44,523 nucleotides of DNA from Rhizobium sp. J15 (GCF_002531825.1 NZ_NWSX01000051.1:1-44523), one strand, 5' to 3'; shown: positions 23,590-32,281, counted from the stretch's first letter. Translations and numbers: made by a program. Notes: generated by a model not told the origin, from the letters alone.

Positions 23590-23949
23590 ATGACAATGAT
23601 CGCAAAGCCGATCCGGATGCAGAACGACAGCGAAAGGAACGGGGACAACGGAAATCGCGGAACCTCGGTCATCACGCGCACCAAGCCGAAGACCAAGAAG
23701 CCCAACCTCTACCGCGTACTGCTTTTGAATGACGACTACACTCCCATGGAATTCGTCATTCATATTCTGGAGCGTTTTTTTCAGAAGGATCGTGAAAGTG
23801 CCACCCGCATCATGCTCCATGTCCACAACCACGGCGTCGGCGAATGCGGAATATTCACATACGAGGTAGCGGAAACGAAGGTCAGCCAGGTGATGGACTT
23901 CGCCCGGCAGCACCAGCATCCGCTGCAATGCGTCATGGAAAAGAAGTGA
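23590..23949 (+). CDS. clpS: ATP-dependent Clp protease adaptor ClpS
   Basis: 119 residues. Binds N-terminal degradation signals and hands substrates to ClpA. The N-terminal 38 residues are flexible and basic. The core contains the pocket motif LLLNDDYTPMEFV (Asn47, Asp48, Asp49) and MLHVHNHG. It lies 10 nt upstream of clpA in one transcript. GAGG sits 5 nt before the ATG; an in-frame ATG two codons later is also possible. Confidence 0.95.
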   Translation: MTMIAKPIRMQNDSERNGDNGNRGTSVITRTKPKTKKPNLYRVLLLNDDYTPMEFVIHILERFFQKDRESATRIMLHVHNHGVGECGIFTYEVAETKVSQVMDFARQHQHPLQCVMEKK

Positions 23950-23959
23950 GGATCTGAAC

Positions 23960-26449
23960 GTGCCAACATTTTCGCCTAGCTTAGAGAAGGCGCTCCATCA
24001 GGCACTGACCTTTGCCAACGAGCGGCATCATGAATATGCCACGCTCGAGCATCTGCTGCTTGCCCTGATCGACGATGCCGATGCGGCCGCGGTCATGGGT
24101 GCCTGCAATGTCGATCTCGACGCGCTGCGCAAGACGCTCGTCGAATATGTCGATAACGAACTTTCCAACCTGATCACCGGATATGACGAGGATTCGAAGC
24201 CGACCTCCGGTTTCCAGCGCGTCATCCAGCGCGCCGTCATCCATGTGCAGTCTTCCGGCCGCGAGGAAGTGACCGGCGCCAACGTGCTCGTCGCGATCTT
24301 TGCCGAGCGCGAGAGCCATGCCGCCTATTTCCTGCAGGAGCAGGAGATGACCCGCTACGATGCGGTCAACTATATCTCCCACGGCATCGGCAAGCGGCCA
24401 GGCGCTTCGGAATCGCGTCCGCCGCGCGGCGCCGAGGAGGAATCGGAAAGCAAGCCGACAGCACGCGGCGGCGAGGAAGAGGGCGGCCCCAAGAAACAGC
24501 AGGATGCGCTCAAGGCCTATTGCGTCAATCTCAACGAGAAGGCCAAGGGCGGCAAGATCGACCCGCTGATCGGCCGTCACGCCGAGGTGAGCCGCACCAT
24601 CCAGATCCTGTGCCGCCGTTCGAAGAACAATCCGCTCTACGTCGGTGATCCCGGCGTCGGCAAGACGGCGATCGCCGAAGGCCTCGCCAAGCGCATCGTC
24701 GAAGGCAAGGTTCCCGAAGCGCTCGCCGATGCGACGATCTTCTCGCTAGACATGGGCACGCTGCTTGCCGGCACGCGCTACCGCGGCGATTTCGAAGAGC
24801 GCCTGAAGCAGGTTGTCAAGGAACTGGAAGAATATCCGGGCGCCGTGCTCTTCATCGACGAAATCCATACGGTAATCGGCGCCGGCGCCACCTCAGGCGG
24901 TGCGATGGATGCATCGAACCTCTTGAAGCCGGCCCTGTCGTCGGGTGCGATCCGCTGCATCGGTTCGACCACCTACAAGGAATACCGTCAGTTCTTCGAG
25001 AAGGACCGGGCGCTGGTCCGTCGCTTCCAGAAGATCGACGTCAGCGAACCGTCGATCAATGATGCGATCGAGATCATGAAGGGTCTGAAGCCCTATTTCG
25101 AAGAATATCACCATCTGCGCTACTCGAACGATGCCATCAAGTCGGCCGTCGAGTTGTCGGCTCGTTATATCTCCGACCGCAAGCTGCCCGACAAGGCGAT
25201 CGACGTGATCGACGAAACGGGTGCGGCCCAGATGCTGCTGCCGCCCTCCAAGCGCCGCAAGCTGATTACCGAAAAGGAGATCGAGGCGACGATCGCGACG
25301 ATGGCGCGCATCCCGCCGAAGACCGTCTCCAAGGACGACGAAGCGGTGCTTGCCAATCTCGAGCAGGAACTGCGCTCGGTCGTCTACGGCCAGGATATCG
25401 CGATCGAAGCCCTTTCGACCTCGATCAAGCTGGCGCGTGCCGGTCTGCGCGAGCCGAACAAGCCGATCGGCGCCTATGTCTTCTCCGGCCCGACCGGTGT
25501 GGGCAAGACTGAGGTGGCAAAGCAGCTGGCTTCGTCGCTCGGCGTCGAGCTCCTGCGCTTCGACATGTCGGAATATATGGAGCGGCACACGGTTTCCCGT
25601 CTGCTCGGCGCACCTCCCGGCTATGTCGGCTTCGACCAGGGGGGTCTTCTCACAGATGGCGTCGATCAGCATCCGCATTGCGTGGTCCTGCTCGACGAAA
25701 TCGAGAAGGCGCATCCCGACATCTACAACATCCTGCTGCAGGTCATGGACCACGGCACGCTGACCGACCATAACGGCAAGAAGATCGACTTCCGCAACGT
25801 CATCCTGATCATGACGACGAACGCGGGCGCGTCCGAAATGGCCAAGGCCGCGATCGGCTTCGGTTCGTCCAAGCGCACCGGCGAGGACGAGGAAGCGCTG
25901 ACCCGCCTCTTCACGCCGGAGTTCCGCAACCGTCTCGACGCGATCATTCCCTTCGCGGCGCTGCCGACGGCTGTCATTCACAAGGTCGTGCAGAAGTTCA
26001 TCATGCAGCTGGAGGCCCAGCTTTCCGAAAGGAACGTTACCTTCGACCTGCACGAGGATGCGATCGCCTGGCTGTCCGACAAAGGTTACGACGAGAAGAT
26101 GGGCGCCCGCCCGCTTGCCCGCGTCATCCAGGACACCATCAAGAAGCCGCTTGCCAACGAAATCCTCTTCGGCAAGCTGAAGAAGGGTGGCGTCGTCAAC
26201 GTCACCGTCGGTCCGAAGGAAGACGGCAAGCCCGGCATCGTGCTGGAGGCCATACCGGATACGGCCCCGATCAAGCCGAAGCCGGAGGCCGAAGTCGTGC
26301 ATCCCGAAGCCGACGATGAGGACGACGGCGAGCTGAAGACGAAGACGGCTCGCAAGACGCGCGCCAAGACCGTCCCGCGGGCCGAGCCGGAGGTTCGCGA
26401 CGCTCCGAAAAAAGGAAGCGCGGTTCCGAAGGTTCCGCGCAAGAAGTGA
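23960..26449 (+). CDS. clpA: ATP-dependent Clp protease ATP-binding subunit ClpA
   Basis: 829 residues, GTG start with GAGG upstream. Hexameric AAA+ unfoldase that feeds ClpP. The N-domain (1-145) binds ClpS. AAA-1 has Walker A GDPGVGKTA near 228 and Walker B VLFIDEIHT. AAA-2 has Walker A GPTGVGKTE near 509 and Walker B VVLLDEIEKA. The C-terminus carries an extra tail of about 60 residues rich in Lys, Arg, Pro and acidic residues, longer than in E. coli ClpA (758 residues) and seen in rhizobia. Confidence 0.97.
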   Translation: MPTFSPSLEKALHQALTFANERHHEYATLEHLLLALIDDADAAAVMGACNVDLDALRKTLVEYVDNELSNLITGYDEDSKPTSGFQRVIQRAVIHVQSSGREEVTGANVLVAIFAERESHAAYFLQEQEMTRYDAVNYISHGIGKRPGASESRPPRGAEEESESKPTARGGEEEGGPKKQQDALKAYCVNLNEKAKGGKIDPLIGRHAEVSRTIQILCRRSKNNPLYVGDPGVGKTAIAEGLAKRIVEGKVPEALADATIFSLDMGTLLAGTRYRGDFEERLKQVVKELEEYPGAVLFIDEIHTVIGAGATSGGAMDASNLLKPALSSGAIRCIGSTTYKEYRQFFEKDRALVRRFQKIDVSEPSINDAIEIMKGLKPYFEEYHHLRYSNDAIKSAVELSARYISDRKLPDKAIDVIDETGAAQMLLPPSKRRKLITEKEIEATIATMARIPPKTVSKDDEAVLANLEQELRSVVYGQDIAIEALSTSIKLARAGLREPNKPIGAYVFSGPTGVGKTEVAKQLASSLGVELLRFDMSEYMERHTVSRLLGAPPGYVGFDQGGLLTDGVDQHPHCVVLLDEIEKAHPDIYNILLQVMDHGTLTDHNGKKIDFRNVILIMTTNAGASEMAKAAIGFGSSKRTGEDEEALTRLFTPEFRNRLDAIIPFAALPTAVIHKVVQKFIMQLEAQLSERNVTFDLHEDAIAWLSDKGYDEKMGARPLARVIQDTIKKPLANEILFGKLKKGGVVNVTVGPKEDGKPGIVLEAIPDTAPIKPKPEAEVVHPEADDEDDGELKTKTARKTRAKTVPRAEPEVRDAPKKGSAVPKVPRKK

Positions 26450-26468
26450 GATACGTCACCGAATTGGA

Positions 26469-26492
26469 AAGGGCCGGGTTTCCCCGGCCCTT
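26469..26492. terminator. Hairpin between clpA and the AAC(6')-like gene
   Basis: AAGGGCCGGG-TTTC-CCCGGCCCTT is a perfect 10-bp stem between two converging genes. T-tracts are very short on both sides. Confidence 0.6.
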
Positions 26493-26528
26493 AACTGCCC
26501 GTGAGTTTCGCGGAAGGGCAACACCGGC

Positions 26529-26981
26529 CTATAGTCGTTTTCGGAAGAACACGACGCGCTGTGTCTCCTCAAATCCTAAAGCGGCATGCATCGCACGGCT
26601 GGCGGAATTCTCAAGCAGCGCGTCTGAGCCAAACTCAACACACCCAAGCGACTTCCCCCAATCGGCAACGGCATTGCAAAGCAATCGTGCGATGCCCTTT
26701 CGCCTGTCGATGGGCCGGACATAAATCCCTTCGAGGAATAGAACGGGCGAGCTGCTGCATCCATTCACATAATCATGTCGCAAAGTGGCCTCGGCAAACC
26801 CGACAGCTTCATTCGCGGCATTGCGAGCGATGAACGCGATGGCTTCTTCATTTTCTGAAAGAAACGCCTGGCTCAACTCGGCCCGATGATCTTCAAGCGA
26901 GTGATGCGGCCATAGAGCAACGCGAAGCTGCGCCCATGGCTCGACATCTTTTATAGTCCCAATCTCGATAACCGATCCCAT
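26529..26981 (-). CDS. Aminoglycoside 6'-N-acetyltransferase-like protein, AAC(6') family
   Basis: 150 residues. GNAT fold. The sequence follows the AAC(6')-I pattern closely: WAQLRVALWP near the start, ATLRHDYVNG and SSPVLFLEGIYV in the middle, the acetyl-CoA loop RRKGIA at 93-98, and the end ALGFEETQRVVFFRKRL. AAC(6')-I enzymes acetylate the 6'-amine of aminoglycosides such as tobramycin and amikacin. Whether this chromosomal copy confers resistance or has another amine substrate is not known. Start: ATG at 26981 with AAGGAA 8 nt upstream. Its base composition is less GC-rich than its neighbours, which hints at acquisition. Confidence 0.85.
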   Translation of the reverse strand: MGSVIEIGTIKDVEPWAQLRVALWPHHSLEDHRAELSQAFLSENEEAIAFIARNAANEAVGFAEATLRHDYVNGCSSSPVLFLEGIYVRPIDRRKGIARLLCNAVADWGKSLGCVEFGSDALLENSASRAMHAALGFEETQRVVFFRKRL

Positions 26982-27056
26982 ATTGCGGTTCCTTCTTGCC
27001 GCAAAAATCGTGAAAGGCGGATGCGCAGAATGCTTTTTGTGAGGCGACAATCGGCC

Positions 27057-27488
27057 TTACGCCAGCGCCGCCCTGATCTTTTCGGCATTGGCGGCGAGCA
27101 TGGCGCCGTCCTCCATCTTGCCGGAATGCGGCTTGAGCGCCACGCCCTCATGGCGAGGGATGACGTGGAAATGCAGGTGGAACACCGTCTGCCCGGCGGC
27201 CGGCTCGTTGAACTGGGCGATAAACACGCCGTCGGCGTCAAAGACCTCCTGGACCGCATTGGCGACCTTTTGGACGACGGTGATAGCATGGGCGAGGGTG
27301 GCGGGATCGGCGTCGAGGATATTGCGGGAAGGCGCCTTCGGAACGACGAGCACATGGCCCGGCGCCTGCGGCATCACATCCATGAAAGCGACCGTATGCT
27401 CATCTTCATAGATACGGTGCGAGGGGATCTCTCCGCGCAGGATCTTGGCGAAGATGTTGTTGTCGTCATAGGCGGCCGATCTGGTCAT
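27057..27488 (-). CDS. HIT family nucleotide hydrolase
   Basis: 143 residues. Histidine-triad protein of the HINT branch: NNIFAKILRGEIPSHRIYED at the start and the triad HLHFHVI with His104, His106 and His108. HINT proteins hydrolyse purine nucleoside phosphoramidates. It lies 54 nt downstream of the DUF482 gene on the same strand, probably in the ridA-GDPD-DUF482-HIT transcript. Confidence 0.93.
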   Translation of the reverse strand: MTRSAAYDDNNIFAKILRGEIPSHRIYEDEHTVAFMDVMPQAPGHVLVVPKAPSRNILDADPATLAHAITVVQKVANAVQEVFDADGVFIAQFNEPAAGQTVFHLHFHVIPRHEGVALKPHSGKMEDGAMLAANAEKIRAALA

Positions 27489-27542
27489 CGCGAAATCTCC
27501 TCGTTTTCTGGTTGATCGGGTAGCGCGGCCGGCGGGGCCGCG

Positions 27543-28733
27543 TCAATCCTCCTGCAGGCGCTCGCCCTTGCGGAAGGGGCTGTGCTCGCTCAGCACATCG
27601 CCCATATGTTCGACATCGGCCCGCTCGCGCGCGAGATAGTCGCCAATCGCCCGGCGAAGGCCGGCATGGGCGACATAATGGGCGGAATGCGTCGTCACCG
27701 GCAGGTAACCACGGGCGAGCTTGTGTTCGCCCTGCGCGCCGGCCTCGACCCGCTTCAGCCCTTTCGAAAGGGCGAAGTCGATCGCCTGGTGGTAGCAGAC
27801 CTCGAAATGCAGGAAGGGATGATCCTCGATGCAGCCCCAGTGGCGGCCGTAGAGCGTCTCGCCGCCGATGAAGTTGATCGCGCCGGCGATGTAACGCCCG
27901 TCGCGCTTGGCCATGACGAGCAGGATGTCGTCGGCCATGCGCTCGCCGATCAGCGAATAGAACTTGCGGGTGAGGTAGGGCCGGCCCCATTTGCGGCCGC
28001 CGGTATCCATGTAGAATTTGAAGAACTGGTCCCAGATGCCTTCCGTCAGGTCTTTCCCGGTCAGCCAGTCGATGCTGATGCCGTTTTCGAGCGCGGCGCG
28101 GCGCTCCTTGCGCAAGGCCTTGCGTTTGCGCGAGGCAAGCGTTTCGAGAAATTCCTCGTGATTGGCATAGCCGTCATTGATGAAATGGAACTGCTGATCG
28201 GTGCGGTGCAGATAGCCGTCCATCTCGAAGACGCCGATCTCGTCATCAGGCACGAAGGTGACATGGGCGGAGGAGACGCCGAGCCGGCGCACGACCTCTT
28301 TCAGGCTTTCGGCGATCGCGCTCTGGATCGGCAGCCGCTGCAGCCCCTCGGCGACGAGAAGGCGAGGCCCGGTCGCCGGCGTGAACGGGATCGAGCACTG
28401 AAGCTTGGGATAATACCGCCCGCCGGCCCGCTCGAAGGCGTCGGCCCAGCCATGGTCGAAGACATATTCGCCCTGGCTGTGGCTCTTGAGGTAGCCGGGC
28501 AGGGCGCCGATCAGTTCGCCGCGATCGGTCTCGAGCAGCAGATGGTGGCCGAGCCAGCCGGTTTCGGCAGTGGCCGAACCGGATTCTTCCAGCGACGACA
28601 AAAAGGCGTGAGAAACGAAGGGGTTGTAGCCAGGCGTGCTGCGAGCCTTCGACGCCCCGGAAAGCCTGGACCAGCTCTCCGGGGAAATCGCGGTGAAGGA
28701 GCGTTCTACACGAATGGATAGTTCATCGGTCAT
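27543..28733 (-). CDS. FemAB-like GNAT family protein (DUF482)
   Basis: 396 residues. Matches the DUF482 'peptidogalycan biosynthesis/recognition' family: NPFVSHAFLSSLEESGSA near the N-terminus, a central SRKRKALRKERR basic stretch, and the C-terminal GRHWGCIEDHPFLHFEVCYH and EAGAQGEHKLARGY motifs. The fold is a double GNAT like FemX, which adds amino acids from tRNA to peptidoglycan, but the reaction of DUF482 proteins is not established. No signal peptide; cytoplasmic. It is 77 nt downstream of the GDPD gene. Confidence 0.9.
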   Translation of the reverse strand: MTDELSIRVERSFTAISPESWSRLSGASKARSTPGYNPFVSHAFLSSLEESGSATAETGWLGHHLLLETDRGELIGALPGYLKSHSQGEYVFDHGWADAFERAGGRYYPKLQCSIPFTPATGPRLLVAEGLQRLPIQSAIAESLKEVVRRLGVSSAHVTFVPDDEIGVFEMDGYLHRTDQQFHFINDGYANHEEFLETLASRKRKALRKERRAALENGISIDWLTGKDLTEGIWDQFFKFYMDTGGRKWGRPYLTRKFYSLIGERMADDILLVMAKRDGRYIAGAINFIGGETLYGRHWGCIEDHPFLHFEVCYHQAIDFALSKGLKRVEAGAQGEHKLARGYLPVTTHSAHYVAHAGLRRAIGDYLARERADVEHMGDVLSEHSPFRKGERLQED

Positions 28734-28810
28734 GGGGCAAATGCGAAGCCTGTGGGGAGATGGTTCGGCTCTGCCTCAGTCTGCGCATGATCTTGGCCAA
28801 AAAGCGAGCG

Positions 28811-29530
28811 TCAAACCGCCACACGCGGGTCGAAGCCCTCGAACGTCATCTGATCGGCGCTTGCGAAGGTGCGCCGGCGTGCCTCTTCGTCGCGCACCGT
28901 CCAGGTGATCACGGGAATGCCCTTCCCGCGTTCGCCTGTGATGAAGGCGTTCGGCAGGTCGCCATAGTAGAAGGAGATGAAATCGAGACCGATCTCCATT
29001 GCCGCGGCATGCGTCTTGATCTCCTCCGGCGTATTGCCGTTGGCCGTCAGTCCGAGCGGGTAGGGTGCCTCGAGCGCCTTCAGATCGCGCAGCAGCCAGT
29101 GATCGAAGCTCATCAGCGCGACCTTGCCCTCGTAGTTCTGAAGCACTTCGAGCACGGATTCGGCAAATCCCTCGTCATCGGCCTCGCGGCCCTTGAGTTC
29201 CAGCACCAGCGGCACTTTCCCCTGGACGAGATCGAGAAGCTGGCTGAGCGTCGGCACCTTGTCTGCCGTGCCGCCGATGGCGATCAGCCCGAGTTCCCTG
29301 GAGGTGCGCTCGCGAATGTCGCCGTTGAGATTGCAAAGGCGCTTCAGATCCTCGTCGTGGAAAATGATCGGCACGCCGTCTGAGGCGTAGTGCAGGTCGC
29401 ATTCGATCGCAAAGCCGGCGTCGACGGCACGCGAGAAGGCCGAAAGCGTATTTTCCCAGACGAGCTTATTGAGGTCGTGATAGCCGCGATGGGCGACCGG
29501 CACGTCCTTGATCCAGTCTGCATTCGTCAT
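28811..29530 (-). CDS. Glycerophosphodiester phosphodiesterase
   Basis: 239 residues. Hydrolyses glycerophosphodiesters to glycerol-3-phosphate and an alcohol. The TIM-barrel active-site residues are present: His14-Arg15 (AHRGYHD), Glu27-Asn28-Thr29, Glu43 and Asp45 (IECDLHY) and His58 (IIFHDED). There is no signal peptide, so it is a cytoplasmic UgpQ-type enzyme. Its ATG overlaps the ridA stop codon by 4 nt (ATGA), so translation is coupled. Confidence 0.93.
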   Translation of the reverse strand: MTNADWIKDVPVAHRGYHDLNKLVWENTLSAFSRAVDAGFAIECDLHYASDGVPIIFHDEDLKRLCNLNGDIRERTSRELGLIAIGGTADKVPTLSQLLDLVQGKVPLVLELKGREADDEGFAESVLEVLQNYEGKVALMSFDHWLLRDLKALEAPYPLGLTANGNTPEEIKTHAAAMEIGLDFISFYYGDLPNAFITGERGKGIPVITWTVRDEEARRRTFASADQMTFEGFDPRVAV

Positions 29531-29997
29531 TCTACGATTTCCATGATAGCATCGATCTCGACGGCGGCGTTCAGCGGCAGGGCCGCCATGCCGACGGCGG
29601 CGCGCGCATGTTTGCCGGCCTCGCCGAGTACGCCGGCAATCAGGTTCGAAGCGCCGTTGATGACGAGATGCTGCTCGACGAAATCAGGCGCCGAGGCGAC
29701 GAAGCCGTTCAGCTTGATGACGCGCCGGATGCGGCCGAGATCGCCGCCGAGCGCGGCCTTCGCCTGGGCAAGGATGTTGATGGCGCAGAGTTCGGCGGCG
29801 CGCTGGCCGCTCGCAACGTCGACCGTCTTGCCGAGATGGCCGGATACGGCGACCTTGCCGCCTTCGAGCGGCAGCTGTCCGGAGATGTAGAGAAGATTGC
29901 CGCTGATGACATAGGGAACGTAGTTTGCGGCAGGGGCTGCGGCTTCGGGCAGGGTTATCCCCATCTCACTCAGGCGCGCTGCAATTTCATCGGACAT
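29527..29997 (-). CDS. RidA family protein (YjgF/YER057c/UK114)
   Basis: 156 residues. RidA-superfamily fold, here in the longer subgroup (about 150 residues rather than 130), with SGNLLYISGQLPLEGGKVAV and the ending AAVEIDAIMEIVE. Archetypal RidA is an enamine/imine deaminase protecting PLP enzymes. In this subgroup the catalytic arginine position (normally C-x-R near residue 105) reads differently and activity is uncertain. ATG at 29997 has GGAG upstream; a TTG 8 codons earlier is less likely. First gene of the minus-strand group. Confidence 0.88.
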   Translation of the reverse strand: MSDEIAARLSEMGITLPEAAAPAANYVPYVISGNLLYISGQLPLEGGKVAVSGHLGKTVDVASGQRAAELCAINILAQAKAALGGDLGRIRRVIKLNGFVASAPDFVEQHLVINGASNLIAGVLGEAGKHARAAVGMAALPLNAAVEIDAIMEIVE

Positions 29998-30133
29998 TTT
30001 CGTCTCCGCTTTTGTTGTCAATGTTTCAAAAATTATGCATCAAGACTAGAATCTTTAATATGGCAGCTTCGAGCCTCGATTTGGCCGAAAGAGTACATAT
30101 AACATTGCGGCCGAGTCCAATAGGAGTGAATGA

Positions 30134-30970
30134 ATGTTCCGATCGTCGCTTGCCGCTCTGCTTCTCGCCAGCGTTTCCGCCAATGCATGGGCGGGCGCGC
30201 CTGCGGCGAGCGCGGCGATTGCGACCGGCCTCGTCGCCCATCGCGCCGTCTATGATCTGGAACTGAAGGACGCCTCGGACCGCTCGGGCATCGCTGCCAT
30301 GTACGGCCGGATGGTCTATGAATTCGACGGCAACTATTGCCAGGGCTTTACCACCAATTTCCGCTTCGTGACGCAGATCGATACGGGCGACAGCGTGCGT
30401 GTCAGCGACCAGCAGACGAAGACCTTCGAGAACCTGAAGGACGGCAAATTCACCTTCGACACCAAGTCCTTCACCGACCAGCAGCTCGACAAGGAGGTCA
30501 ACGGCGCGGCCGAAGATCGGCCGGATGGAGTCAAGGTCGATCTGAAGCAGCCGGCGAGCCGCGAGCTGCAGCTGGCCGAAAGCCGCTTTCCCACGGAACA
30601 TATGCTGGATGTGATCCAGAATGCCAAGGACGGTAAACGCTTCTTCGAAGCCCGCGTCTTCGATGGCTCCGATGACGGCGATAAGTCGCTGGTGACGACG
30701 ACGATCGTCGGCAAGCAGGAAACACCGGTGACCGACGAGGCCGATGCCGGCAATGCCGGCGCCTTCTCGAAGGCCGCCTTCTGGCCGGTGACGATCGCCT
30801 ATTTCAACGAAAATGCCAAAACCGATGCGGTGCCGGTCTACCGCATGTCCTTCAAGCTTTATGAGAACGGCATTACCCGCGATCTGACCATGGATTACGG
30901 CGATTTCGTCCTGACGGGAAAGCTCGCCAAGCTCGAGCTGCTCGACCGCAAGGCCGAAGCCTGCAACTGA
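30134..30970 (+). CDS. eipB: Cell envelope integrity protein EipB (DUF1849)
   Basis: 278 residues. The signal peptide is cleaved near residue 20 (NAWA). The mature domain matches DUF1849: LVAHRAVYDLELKD, YCQGFTTNFRF and the C-terminal MDYGDFVLTGKL. Brucella EipB is a periplasmic beta-spiral protein required for envelope integrity, with a disulfide between a cysteine near residue 69 and one at the C-terminus. Here Cys69 and Cys277 occupy those positions and are the only cysteines. Divergent from ridA. Confidence 0.92.
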   Translation: MFRSSLAALLLASVSANAWAGAPAASAAIATGLVAHRAVYDLELKDASDRSGIAAMYGRMVYEFDGNYCQGFTTNFRFVTQIDTGDSVRVSDQQTKTFENLKDGKFTFDTKSFTDQQLDKEVNGAAEDRPDGVKVDLKQPASRELQLAESRFPTEHMLDVIQNAKDGKRFFEARVFDGSDDGDKSLVTTTIVGKQETPVTDEADAGNAGAFSKAAFWPVTIAYFNENAKTDAVPVYRMSFKLYENGITRDLTMDYGDFVLTGKLAKLELLDRKAEACN

Positions 30971-30988
30971 GCCGTCTGCGGCTGTCAT

Positions 30989-31025
30989 AGATCCATCTCG
31001 CAGCGGCATTCGCGGCGCCGGATCT
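30989..31025 (+). terminator. Possible terminator after eipB
   Basis: AGATCC (30989-30994) pairs with GGATCT (31020-31025), with a GC-rich inner helix (CGC...GCG), then TTCC. The outer stem is short and the U-tract weak. Confidence 0.35.
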
Positions 31026-31092
31026 TTCCTGCATTCGTCATATTCCCATTTTGCGTGACGGGCGCGTGGGCGAATGCGGGGCGCTTTCCTAG

Positions 31093-31098
31093 TATAAT
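31093..31098 (+). promoter_or_regulatory. -10 box of the rpsB promoter
   Basis: A perfect TATAAT in the 303-nt eipB-rpsB gap. No good -35 box is seen 17 nt upstream. If used, the rpsB leader is about 170 nt. Confidence 0.45.
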
Positions 31099-31101
31099 AT
31101 T

Positions 31102-31160
31102 CCAAACGGAATGTTTTGCTTGCATTTATGCCGAACGGAATGTATGGGCACCGGCATTCC
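31102..31160 (+). promoter_or_regulatory. rpsB leader with repeated CCRAACGGAATGT
   Basis: The 13-mer occurs at 31102-31114 and 31131-31143 with one difference (A/G). A complementary CATTCC follows at 31155-31160, so either copy of GGAATG could pair with it to form alternative hairpins in the mRNA leader. S2 is known to control its own operon in other bacteria; a link here is inference. Confidence 0.4.
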
Positions 31161-31273
31161 ACACGTAAGGCATGGGATCGTCCGGGAGAAATCCGGGCTG
31201 TTCCGCCGGTGGCGTCCTCGAAGAGGATGCTGTTCGCCTTGCGGAGGTTCAACCGGAAAAGGAGTATAAAGGC

Positions 31274-32041
31274 ATGGCATTGCCTGATTTTTCTATGCGC
31301 CAGCTTCTTGAAGCAGGCGTTCACTTCGGCCACCAGACGCACCGCTGGAACCCGAAGATGAAGCCGTACATCTTCGGCGACCGTAACAACATTCACATCA
31401 TCGACCTGGCCCAGACCGTTCCGATGCTGTCGCGCGCCCTTCAGGTCGTCAGCGACACCGTTGCTCGCGGCGGCCGCGTTCTCTTCGTCGGCACCAAGCG
31501 CCAGGCGTCGGAGATCATCGCCGACAGCGCCAAGCGTTCGGCCCAGTACTACGTCAACTCGCGCTGGCTCGGCGGCATGATGACGAACTGGAAGACGATC
31601 TCCAACTCGATCCAGCGCCTGCGCAAGCTCGATGAGATCCTCGGCGGCGAAGCCCAGGGCTTCACCAAGAAGGAACGTCTGAACCTCGAGCGCGAGCGTG
31701 AAAAGCTCGACAAGGCTCTCGGCGGTATCCGCGACATGGGCGGCACCCCCGACCTGATGTTCATCATCGACACCAACAAGGAAAAGATCGCAATCGACGA
31801 AGCCAAGCGCCTCGGCATCCCGGTTGTCGCTATCATCGATTCGAACTGCGATCCTGACCTGATCGACTATCCGATCCCGGGCAACGACGACGCATCGCGT
31901 GCGATCGCTCTTTACTGCGAGCTGATCTCCCGCGCCGCCATCGACGGCATCGCGCGTCAGCAGAGCTCGTCCGGCCGCGATCTCGGCGCCTCCTCCGAAG
32001 TTCCGGTCGAGCCGGCTCTCGAAGAAGCAGCCGAAGGCTGA
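31274..32041 (+). CDS. rpsB: 30S ribosomal protein S2
   Basis: 255 residues. Starts MALPDFSMRQLLEAGVHFGH and carries the S2 motifs WNPKMKPYIFG, NSRWLGGMMTNW and VAIIDSNCDPD. The C-terminal tail is short and acidic. Binds the 30S head-body junction late in assembly and recruits S1. ATG at 31274 has AAAAGGAG 9 nt upstream. First gene of the rpsB-tsf-pyrH-frr group. Confidence 0.98.
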   Translation: MALPDFSMRQLLEAGVHFGHQTHRWNPKMKPYIFGDRNNIHIIDLAQTVPMLSRALQVVSDTVARGGRVLFVGTKRQASEIIADSAKRSAQYYVNSRWLGGMMTNWKTISNSIQRLRKLDEILGGEAQGFTKKERLNLEREREKLDKALGGIRDMGGTPDLMFIIDTNKEKIAIDEAKRLGIPVVAIIDSNCDPDLIDYPIPGNDDASRAIALYCELISRAAIDGIARQQSSSGRDLGASSEVPVEPALEEAAEG

Positions 32042-32089
32042 TCAAAGTAGGCGGAGCGAAAGTTCCGCCAAAGCTTTTAGGGATTGGGG

Positions 32090-32125
32090 AAGGCCGCTCG
32101 CGACTCATCGAAGTTCGGCGGCCTT
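32090..32125 (+). terminator. Hairpin between rpsB and tsf
   Basis: AAGGCCGC and GCGGCCTT form a perfect 8-bp stem with a 20-nt loop, followed by GCCTGTTTC. A second hairpin (GGCGGA/TCCGCC, 32050-32069) precedes it. Together they could give partial termination in this 240-nt gap. Confidence 0.5.
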
Positions 32126-32281
32126 GCCTGTTTCAGGGCGAGGGCTCCAGGCGCTTTGCCCGATAAGTTTCGTTATGACGCGTCTTCATCACGCTGTCAT
32201 ACATACAGGTACATTTCGTGCGTCAATCCGGTGCCGCGCCGCGCTTAGCGGCCCACCGTGTGAACCGACAAGAGGAAGCTA

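Noticed and set aside
24893..26302. A 469-codon open frame antisense to clpA
   Set aside because: Shadow frame caused by codon bias; the protein is Arg/Asp/His-rich low-complexity with no family.
30026..31396. A 456-codon open frame antisense to eipB and the rpsB start
   Set aside because: It crosses two real genes and their promoters and shows no domain.
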